Of a stretch of 12,797 bases of DNA, positions 8,138 through 12,797 are shown one piece after another. A model generated the notes under the pieces. The model searched no databases. It was not told where the DNA came from and saw only the letters and a program-made list of their open reading frames with translations. The translations under genes were made by a program, and so were the position numbers. Position 1 is the stretch's first letter, and every line of letters starts with the position of its first letter. The DNA is from Actinomycetes bacterium (GTDB lineage Bacteria > Actinomycetota > Actinomycetes > Actinomycetales > Cellulomonadaceae). The DNA lies in assembly GCA_023418375.1 (NCBI GenBank), contig JAEZZV010000063.1, positions 1-12,797 of the forward strand, given 5' to 3'.

Positions 8138-8155
8138 GCGCGGGCGTTCCCGCGC
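8138..8155 (+). other. Hairpin in the hrcA-dnaJ2 gap
   Basis: GCGCGGG (8138-8144) pairs perfectly with CCCGCGC (8149-8155) around a CGTT loop, 11 nt after the hrcA stop. It could be a partial terminator, an mRNA processing or stability site that adjusts hrcA against dnaJ2, or chance in GC-rich sequence. The rest of the 78-nt gap shows only the dnaJ2 ribosome-binding site. Confidence 0.4.
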
Positions 8156-8204
8156 TCCGCGCCCGCCACCGTTCCCGCCCGTCCCCGACCCCTGGTGAGC
8201 CTTG

Positions 8205-9332
8205 GTGAACACTGACTACTACGACATCCTCGGGGTCTCGCGCGACGCGAGCCCCGAGGAGATCAAGCGTGCCTACCGACGCCTCGCGCGCCAGTACCAC
8301 CCGGACGTCGCGGACGGCGAGGACGCCGAGGAGCAGTTCAAGGAGGTCACGCGCGCGTACGAGGTGCTCTCGAACCCCGAGAAGCGTCAGATGTACGACG
8401 CGGGCGTGGACCCGGCCGCGCCGGGCGGCGGCCAGGCGGGCTTCGGCGCCGGGTTCGGGTTCCAGGACATCTTCGAGACGTTCTTCGGCGGCCAGACCGC
8501 CCGGCGCGGTCCGATGCCCCGTGCGCGCCGCGGCCAGGACGCGCTGGTGCGGCTCGACGTCGACCTGGCCGAGGCCGCGTTCGGCGTGCACCGCGAGCTC
8601 CAGGTCGACACCGCCGTGACCTGCCCGACGTGCCAGGGCACCTGCTGCCGGCCCGGCACCGCCCCGAAGACCTGCGAGGTCTGCGGCGGTCACGGCACGG
8701 TGCAGCGGGTGGCCCGCTCGTTCCTCGGCCAGGTCATGACGTCTAGCCCGTGCCCGACCTGCCACGGCTTCGGGACCGTCATCCCCGATCCGTGCCCGGA
8801 GTGCTCGGGCGAGGGCCGGGTCCGCGCGCGCCGCACGCTCTCGGTGGACGTCCCGGCAGGCGTCGAGACGGGCACCCGGATCAAGCTGCCGGGCCAGGGC
8901 GAGGTGGGTCCGGCGGGTGGGCCGCCCGGCGACGTGTACCTCGAGGTTCGCGAGCGTCCGCACCCGACGCTCGTGCGGCAGGGCGACGACCTGCACTGCT
9001 CCCTGCCGCTGCCGATGACGGCGGCCGCCCTCGGCACGGTCGTGGCGCTGGAGACGCTCGACGGGACCCGGGAGATCGACATCCGGCCCGGGACGCAGCC
9101 GGGCGAGGTCGTGACCGTCCGCGGGCTCGGCGTGGGCCACCTGCGCGGGGCCGGACGGGGTGACCTGCTCGTGCACGTCGACGTGCAGGTGCCTGCGGCC
9201 CTCGACGAGGAGCAGGAGCGCCTGCTCCGCGAGCTCGCGGCCCTGCGGGGCGAGGAGCGGCCCGAGCCGCGGCTGGCGCCCGCGCAGGCGGGGATGTTCG
9301 CCAAGCTGCGCGACAAGCTCGCGGGGCGGTGA
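8205..9332 (+). CDS. dnaJ: DnaJ2, Hsp40 co-chaperone with zinc-finger domain
   Basis: Hsp40 stimulates the DnaK ATPase and hands over unfolded proteins. The 375-residue type I protein has a J domain (1-65, HPD at 32-34), a short Gly/Phe region (about 72-96), a cysteine-rich zinc domain (140-204) and a C-terminal substrate-binding domain. Cys pairs are C140/C143, C157/C160, C183/C186 and C197/C200. The first CxxCxGxG repeat is altered to CPTCQGTCC, with two extra cysteines (147, 148) where Gly is usual; the other three repeats are regular. The GTG at 8205 is chosen because GGTGAG (8194-8199) lies 5 nt upstream and VNTDYYDILGV is the standard J-domain start; an in-frame TTG at 8202 is one codon earlier. 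Its position after hrcA marks it as the hrcA-linked actinobacterial DnaJ2. Confidence 0.96.
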   Translation: MNTDYYDILGVSRDASPEEIKRAYRRLARQYHPDVADGEDAEEQFKEVTRAYEVLSNPEKRQMYDAGVDPAAPGGGQAGFGAGFGFQDIFETFFGGQTARRGPMPRARRGQDALVRLDVDLAEAAFGVHRELQVDTAVTCPTCQGTCCRPGTAPKTCEVCGGHGTVQRVARSFLGQVMTSSPCPTCHGFGTVIPDPCPECSGEGRVRARRTLSVDVPAGVETGTRIKLPGQGEVGPAGGPPGDVYLEVRERPHPTLVRQGDDLHCSLPLPMTAAALGTVVALETLDGTREIDIRPGTQPGEVVTVRGLGVGHLRGAGRGDLLVHVDVQVPAALDEEQERLLRELAALRGEERPEPRLAPAQAGMFAKLRDKLAGR

Positions 9333-9336
9333 GTCG

Positions 9337-10104
9337 GTGAGCGCGCCCGTCTTCCTGGCCGAGGCCGGCACGCTCGACGGCTTCGGCCCGGGCTCCGCCT
9401 ACGTCCTCGACGGCGCGGAGGCGCGGCACGCGGGCGTCGTCCAGCGACGGCGCGCGGGGGAGCGCATCGACGTGGCCGACGGCGCCGGCGTGCGGCTCGA
9501 GTGCGTCATCGCCTCCGTCGAGCCGGGGCGGCTCGAGCTAGACGTCCTCGGGCGCCTGGACGAGCCGGCGCACCCGGTCCGGCTCGTGCTCGCCCAGGCC
9601 CTGGCCAAGGGCGACCGGGACGAGATGGCCGTGGAAGCGGCGACCGAGGTCGGCGTCGACGAGGTGGTGCCCTGGCAGGCGGACCGGTCGGTCGTCGTCT
9701 GGCGCGGGGAGCGGACGGCCAAGAGCCGTGCCCGCTGGCTGGCGACCGTCCGGGAGGCGACCAAGCAGTCGCGTCGGGCGCGGTTGCCGCAGGTCGCGCA
9801 CGCCGTGGACACCGCCGGCCTGGTCGCCCGGACGCGCACCGTCGTCGGCGGGGGTGGCGCGGTGCTCGTCCTCGACGCTGCGGGCAGCGTCCCGCTGGGG
9901 GCGGCGTCGCTTCCGGACGGCGCGGCGCCCGCCGAGGTCGTCGTCGTCGTCGGGCCGGAGGGCGGGATCGCCGAGCGTGAGCTGACCGCGCTGGCCGACG
10001 CCGGCGCTCAGCTCACGCGCCTGGGCCCGACCGTGCTACGGACCTCGACGGCCGGGCCGGTCGCGCTCGGGGTCCTCGCGCAGCGCCTCGGGCGCTGGGC
10101 CTGA
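9337..10104 (+). CDS. rsmE: RsmE, 16S rRNA (uracil1498-N3)-methyltransferase
   Basis: RsmE methylates N3 of U1498 in helix 44 of 16S rRNA, using S-adenosylmethionine and acting on assembled 30S subunits. The 255-residue protein has an N-terminal PUA-like domain (about 1-75) and a C-terminal SPOUT domain with a trefoil knot. Characteristic segments are ALAKGDRDE (88-96), ATEVGVDEVVPW (102-113), GPEGG (206-210) and LRTSTA (234-239). The last is LRTETA in many proteobacteria. The GTG at 9337 lies 4 nt after the dnaJ2 stop, so the genes are co-transcribed and probably coupled. This puts rsmE under the same CIRCE-controlled promoter unless an internal promoter exists. The gene converges with the lipoprotein gene 10 nt away. 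Confidence 0.95.
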   Translation: MSAPVFLAEAGTLDGFGPGSAYVLDGAEARHAGVVQRRRAGERIDVADGAGVRLECVIASVEPGRLELDVLGRLDEPAHPVRLVLAQALAKGDRDEMAVEAATEVGVDEVVPWQADRSVVVWRGERTAKSRARWLATVREATKQSRRARLPQVAHAVDTAGLVARTRTVVGGGGAVLVLDAAGSVPLGAASLPDGAAPAEVVVVVGPEGGIAERELTALADAGAQLTRLGPTVLRTSTAGPVALGVLAQRLGRWA

Positions 10105-10119
10105 GGCGCTGCGCTCAGG
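10100..10119. terminator. Short palindrome spanning both convergent stop codons
   Basis: CCTGAG (10100-10105) and CTCAGG (10114-10119) form a 6-bp stem with an 8-nt loop. Each arm contains a stop codon, that of rsmE (10102-10104) and that of the minus-strand lipoprotein (10115-10117). It is the only hairpin in the 10-nt convergent gap and is weak for a terminator. Confidence 0.35.
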
Positions 10120-10621
10120 AGACGGTGAAGGTCACCTCGACGAGGTTCAGCGGCTCGCCGCCGGCGTCGCCCTCGCCCATGCCCGGCTCCCAGACCTGCA
10201 CGGTGTACTCGCCCGGCTCGAGCTCCACCTCGAAGGTGTAGGGCCCGACCTCGCCGTTCGCACCGGCGGTCGTGAACCCCTCGGCGACGACATCGTCGGC
10301 CCCCGCCGGCGTCACCCGGTACAGGAGCGTGCCCTCGAAGCCGGTGCCCTCGCCGGTGACCGTCACGGACGGACCCGCGACCTCGGCGCCTGCGGTCGGC
10401 GCGGTGATGGAGTTCGGCCCGCTCACGGAGGTCGCCGCCCCCGTCTCCTCGGGCTCTGACGTCGCCGTGGGCATCGGGTCCTCGGGCTCGGCGGACCCGG
10501 TGGAGTCGTCGGGCGCCGTCTCGGCGGGATCCGCGTCGTCCCCCGTCCGGCACCCGGCCAGGAGGCCGACCGAGAGGACGACGGCCAGACCCGCCGCCGC
10601 CACGCTCCCTGCTCGCCGCAT
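10115..10621 (-). CDS. Gmad2-domain lipoprotein
   Basis: The 168-residue protein is predicted to be an exported lipoprotein. Basic residues at 2-3, a hydrophobic segment (7-22) and the lipobox LLAGC with C24 mark the signal sequence. Residues 25-66 form an acidic, Ser/Thr/Pro-rich linker. The domain from about 70 to 168 fits Gmad2, an immunoglobulin-like domain: NSITAPTAGAEVAGPSVTVTGEGTGFEGTLLYRV, then GPYTFEVELEPGEYTVQVWE and a terminal VEVTFTV (matched from memory). I chose the ATG at 10619-10621 because AGGGGG lies about 5 nt upstream; the ATG at 10643-10645 has only an adjacent GCGAGG and would lengthen the signal peptide. Function is unknown. It sits alone against the flow of an otherwise rightward block, between rsmE and the HIT gene. 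Confidence 0.85.
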   Translation of the reverse strand: MRRAGSVAAAGLAVVLSVGLLAGCRTGDDADPAETAPDDSTGSAEPEDPMPTATSEPEETGAATSVSGPNSITAPTAGAEVAGPSVTVTGEGTGFEGTLLYRVTPAGADDVVAEGFTTAGANGEVGPYTFEVELEPGEYTVQVWEPGMGEGDAGGEPLNLVEVTFTVS

Positions 10622-10674
10622 GTGCGCCCCCTTCGTCGGCCTCATCCTCGCAGGTGCCGCGGACCCGGTCGCAC

Positions 10675-10680
10675 TACCCT
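10675..10680 (+). promoter_or_regulatory. -10 box for a leaderless HIT transcript
   Basis: TACCCT fits TANNNT and ends 6 nt before the ATG at 10687. There is no Shine-Dalgarno sequence in front of that ATG, which fits a leaderless message. The same 65-nt gap must hold the promoter of the divergent lipoprotein gene, for which only a weak GAGGAT at 10644-10649 (minus strand) is visible. Confidence 0.55.
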
Positions 10681-10686
10681 GGCGGC

Positions 10687-11052
10687 ATGTCGTCCGCCGA
10701 GAACCGGCTCACGGTGCCGGACTGCCTCTTCTGCCGCATCGTCGCCGGCGAGGTCCCGGCCGACGTCGTCGCCCGCTCCGAGCGCGCCGTCGCCTTCCGG
10801 GACATCAACCCGCAGGCCCCGCTGCACGTGCTCGTCGTCCCCACGGACCACCACGTCGACGTCGCGCAGCTCGCCGCAGTCGACGCGGCCCTGCTGGCCG
10901 ACGTCGTCGCCCTCGCGCACGAGGTCGCCGAGGCCGAGGCGGACGGGGCCTACCGCCTGATCTTCAACACGGGCGCGGAGGCGGGGCAGTCCGTCTTCCA
11001 CGTGCACGCCCACGTCATCGGTGGGCGCCGGCTCGGCTGGTCGCCCGCCTGA
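10687..11052 (+). CDS. HIT family (HinT-like) nucleotide phosphoramidase
   Basis: This 121-residue cytoplasmic protein is a histidine-triad hydrolase. HinT proteins cleave AMP-amino acid phosphoramidates, including lysyl-AMP. The triad is HVHAHV with H105, H107 and H109, and the preceding FNTGAEAGQSVFH is the standard active-site approach. CLFC (13-16) near the N-terminus is the zinc-site pair seen in many bacterial HIT proteins. RDINPQAPLHVLVVP (38-52) is also characteristic. The ATG at 10687 is chosen because a -10 hexamer ends 6 nt upstream; an earlier in-frame ATG at 10654 lies before that -10. phoH follows after 88 nt, a conserved actinobacterial pairing. Confidence 0.94.
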   Translation: MSSAENRLTVPDCLFCRIVAGEVPADVVARSERAVAFRDINPQAPLHVLVVPTDHHVDVAQLAAVDAALLADVVALAHEVAEAEADGAYRLIFNTGAEAGQSVFHVHAHVIGGRRLGWSPA

Positions 11053-11056
11053 ATCT

Positions 11057-11074
11057 CCCGCGAGGACCTGCGGG
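11057..11074 (+). terminator. Weak hairpin after the HIT gene
   Basis: CCCGC (11057-11061) and GCGGG (11070-11074) form a 5-bp stem with an 8-nt loop, 4 nt beyond the HIT stop and just before the phoH -10. Too short to be a confident terminator. Confidence 0.25.
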
Positions 11075-11083
11075 CGGCCCGAC

Positions 11084-11089
11084 TACGAT
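11084..11089 (+). promoter_or_regulatory. -10 box for the phoH-ybeY operon
   Basis: TACGAT, followed by GGGG, lies in the 88-nt gap after the HIT gene. It would give a leader of about 45 nt containing the GAGGAG ribosome-binding site and a hairpin. No clear -35 is visible. Confidence 0.45.
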
Positions 11090-11110
11090 GGGGATCCCAC
11101 CCGCACCAGT

Positions 11111-11140
11111 GAGGAGACGCGCGGCCGACGGCCGCTGCCC
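11111..11140 (+). promoter_or_regulatory. phoH ribosome-binding site with a hairpin in the spacer
   Basis: The only Shine-Dalgarno sequence, GAGGAG (11111-11116), is 24 nt from the phoH ATG, too far for normal initiation. Between them GCGGCC (11121-11126) and GGCCGC (11130-11135) form a perfect 6-bp stem with a GAC loop. With the hairpin folded the unpaired spacer is 4 + 5 = 9 nt, close to optimal. The folded RNA may therefore create the working site. Confidence 0.5.
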
Positions 11141-12199
11141 ATGGCAGACACGACAAGCCGCCGTGGCCCCGTCCAGGACAGGGCCGACGAGGTCGAGAAC
11201 CGGATCATCGTGCCCGCGCACGTGCCCGCCGTCGCCGTGCTCGGTCCGGGCGACGAGGTGCTGCGCGCCGTCGAGGCGGGGTTCCCGGGCGTCCGGATCC
11301 ACGCCCGAGGGGACCAGATCACGCTGCGCGGCGCCGCGGCAGACGTCGGCCTGGTCACCAGGCTGCTCGACGAGCTCCTCGAGGTCGTCGCCTCGGGCAC
11401 GCCGCTGAGCCCCGACGTCGTCGCGCGCTCCGTGCGGATGCTCACGGCCGCCACCGCGGCGCGCCCGGCCGAGGTGCTCACCCAGAACATCCTGTCGAGC
11501 CGCGGGAGGACGATCCGCCCCAAGACCGTCGGCCAGAAGCGCTACGTCGACGCGATCGACCAGCACACCATCACGTTCGGCATCGGACCGGCCGGCACCG
11601 GCAAGACGTACCTCGCCATGGCCAAGGCCGTGCAGGCGCTCCAGGCCAAGCAGGTGAACCGGATCCTGCTGACGCGCCCGGCCGTCGAGGCGGGCGAGCG
11701 GCTCGGCTTCCTCCCGGGCACGCTCAGCGACAAGATCGACCCGTACCTGCGCCCGCTGTACGACGCGCTGCACGACATGGTCGATCCGGACTCGATCCCG
11801 CGGCTCATCGAGGCCGGGACGATCGAGGTCGCCCCGCTGGCCTACATGCGTGGGCGCACGCTCAACGACGCCTTCATCATCCTGGACGAGGCCCAGAACA
11901 CCTCGAGCGACCAGATGAAGATGTTCCTGACCCGGCTCGGCTTCGGCTCGCGGATGGTCGTGACCGGCGACGTCACTCAGGTCGACCTGCCCGGCGGCAC
12001 CACGTCGGGCCTGCGCGTGGTCGAGGAGATCCTCACGGGCGTGGACGACGTCGCCTTCTGCCGGCTGACCTCCGAGGACGTCGTCCGGCACCGCCTGGTG
12101 GGGGACATCATCGACGCGTACGCGGTGTGGGACACCCGCCGCACCGAGGCCGGAGCGCCCGCGCGGCCGGCGCGTCCCGAGCGAGGCGGAGCCCGATGA
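11141..12199 (+). CDS. PhoH family ATPase (PhoH-like, YbeZ type)
   Basis: This 352-residue cytoplasmic P-loop ATPase belongs to the PhoH/YbeZ group. Members are genetically linked to YbeY and are thought to act in RNA or ribosome metabolism, possibly as RNA helicases. The N-terminal 110 residues form a small KH-like region, with VPAHVPAVAVLGPGDEVL and an R-rich hinge. The ATPase core shows Walker A GPAGTGKT (149-156), TRPAVEAGERLGFLPG, Walker B FIILDEAQN (245-253) and VVTGDVTQVDLP. The ATG at 11141 is the only good start codon downstream of the GAGGAG site; a CTG two codons earlier is possible. The C-terminal tail is Arg/Ala/Pro-rich and variable. Its TGA overlaps the ybeY ATG by 4 bp, so the two are translationally coupled. 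Confidence 0.94.
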   Translation: MADTTSRRGPVQDRADEVENRIIVPAHVPAVAVLGPGDEVLRAVEAGFPGVRIHARGDQITLRGAAADVGLVTRLLDELLEVVASGTPLSPDVVARSVRMLTAATAARPAEVLTQNILSSRGRTIRPKTVGQKRYVDAIDQHTITFGIGPAGTGKTYLAMAKAVQALQAKQVNRILLTRPAVEAGERLGFLPGTLSDKIDPYLRPLYDALHDMVDPDSIPRLIEAGTIEVAPLAYMRGRTLNDAFIILDEAQNTSSDQMKMFLTRLGFGSRMVVTGDVTQVDLPGGTTSGLRVVEEILTGVDDVAFCRLTSEDVVRHRLVGDIIDAYAVWDTRRTEAGAPARPARPERGGAR

Positions 12200-12648
12200 G
12201 CGTCGAGGTCAACAACGAGTCCGGGCACGAGCTGGACGAGGCCGAGTTCGCCGCGCTCGCCCGCCACGTGCTCGACGCGATGCACGTCCACCCGGGCAGC
12301 GAGCTGTCGATCCTCATGGTCACCCCCGAGGTCATGAGCGAGCTGCACGTGCAGTGGATGGACGAGCCGGGCCCGACCGACGTGCTCTCCTTCCCGATGG
12401 ACGAGCTGCGTCCCGGCAGCGAGGGTGAGCCGACGCCGGCCGGCCTGCTGGGGGACGTCGTGCTCTGCCCGGAGGTCGCCGCGAAGCAGGCCCTCGACGC
12501 CGGGCACTCGACCGCCGAGGAGCTCCTGCTGCTCACGGTGCACGGCATCCTGCACCTGCTGGGGTTCGACCACGCGGAGCCGGAGGAGGAGAAGGAGATG
12601 TTCGGCCTGCAGCGCCAGCTGCTGCTGACCTTCCTCGCCGGCCGATGA
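12196..12648 (+). CDS. ybeY: YbeY, rRNA maturation endoribonuclease
   Basis: YbeY is a zinc-dependent RNase needed for 16S rRNA 3'-end maturation and 70S quality control. The 150-residue protein is the normal size. The metal site HGILHLLGFDH gives H116, H120 and H126, and the conserved TDVLSFP (61-67) and GDVVLCPE (86-93) are present. The ATG at 12196 overlaps the phoH stop as ATGA, with GAGG (12183-12186) about 9 nt upstream. The phoH-ybeY pairing matches the wide conservation of this gene couple. The TGA overlaps the next gene's ATG by 4 bp. Confidence 0.96.
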   Translation: MSVEVNNESGHELDEAEFAALARHVLDAMHVHPGSELSILMVTPEVMSELHVQWMDEPGPTDVLSFPMDELRPGSEGEPTPAGLLGDVVLCPEVAAKQALDAGHSTAEELLLLTVHGILHLLGFDHAEPEEEKEMFGLQRQLLLTFLAGR

Positions 12649-12797
12649 ACGACGCCCCTGTCGCCCTGCTCCTGACGGCGGCCGTCGCGGCGACCCTGCT
12701 CGCCGCCCTGCTCTCGGCGGGTGAGACGGCGGTGCTGCGGACGGGCCGCTCGGCCTGGCTCGCCGGCCACCCTCAGCGCCGCGCCTCGCGAGTGCCG
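12645..12797 (+). CDS. CNNM/CorC-HlyC family membrane protein, N-terminal fragment
   Basis: Only the first 51 residues are in the window; the frame is open to the right edge. A hydrophobic segment (about 6-24) is followed by SAGETAVLRTGR (24-35), which fits the conserved start of the CNNM transmembrane domain (AxxExAxxxxxR). Full-length members are about 400-450 residues with CBS and CorC_HlyC domains and are linked to magnesium/cobalt efflux. The ATG overlaps the ybeY stop as ATGA. In actinobacteria this gene commonly follows ybeY and precedes era. The identification rests on a short fragment plus context. Confidence 0.75.
   Translation, partial: MNDAPVALLLTAAVAATLLAALLSAGETAVLRTGRSAWLAGHPQRRASRVP

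Noticed and set aside
7047..9371. Long minus-strand open frame opposite hrcA and dnaJ2.
   Set aside because: The sense strand encodes two clear family proteins with ribosome-binding sites; the antisense product is low-complexity and has no start signal.
10643..10645. Upstream ATG for the Gmad2 lipoprotein.
   Set aside because: The ribosome-binding-like GCGAGG directly touches it, while the ATG at 10619-10621 has AGGGGG at normal spacing and a compact signal peptide.

Overview
This window looks like chromosomal core sequence from a high-GC Actinomycetota bacterium. GC content is very high, GTG and TTG starts are common, and the gene order (lepA, hemW, DUF3097, hrcA, dnaJ2, rsmE, HIT, phoH, ybeY, CNNM/CorC) is the conserved actinobacterial block. 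I guess Micrococcales, perhaps a Cellulomonas relative, but this was inferred by eye and no database was searched. I see no phage, IS element, CRISPR array, tRNA or rRNA.

Layout. Positions 1-295 hold a small dodecin gene on the minus strand with a strong terminator hairpin behind it. lepA (EF4) runs rightward from 446 to 2335 and is followed by two palindromes, one perfect 22-mer and one long stem of about 27 bp. On the minus strand, 2444-3888 is a two-gene unit: a MerR-family regulator overlapping an aldo/keto reductase by 4 bp. A textbook MerR-type promoter (19-bp spacer with a dyad) lies directly upstream. hemW (4037-5278) reads rightward, may be entered through a 10-codon leader ORF, and ends at an 18-bp bidirectional terminator. 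Two minus-strand genes follow: a DUF4870 membrane protein with a proline-rich N-terminus and a DUF3097 protein.

From about 7040 the reading is mostly rightward. hrcA has a CIRCE operator lying on its promoter, then come dnaJ2 and rsmE. Together these look like a heat-shock operon carrying an rRNA methyltransferase as a passenger. A minus-strand Gmad2-domain lipoprotein gene is wedged between rsmE and the HIT-family hydrolase gene. phoH, ybeY and the start of a CNNM/CorC-type membrane protein then form a tightly overlapping operon that runs off the right edge.

Functional themes are translation and ribosome quality (LepA, RsmE, YbeY, PhoH), protein folding (HrcA, DnaJ2), heme trafficking (HemW) and nucleotide hydrolysis (HIT). 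I did not find an obviously new multi-gene system. The most interesting signals are small: the MerR promoter, several apparently leaderless starts, the hemW leader ORF, a hairpin inside the phoH ribosome-binding spacer, the long palindrome after lepA, and the TOPRIM-like motifs in the uncharacterised DUF3097 protein.
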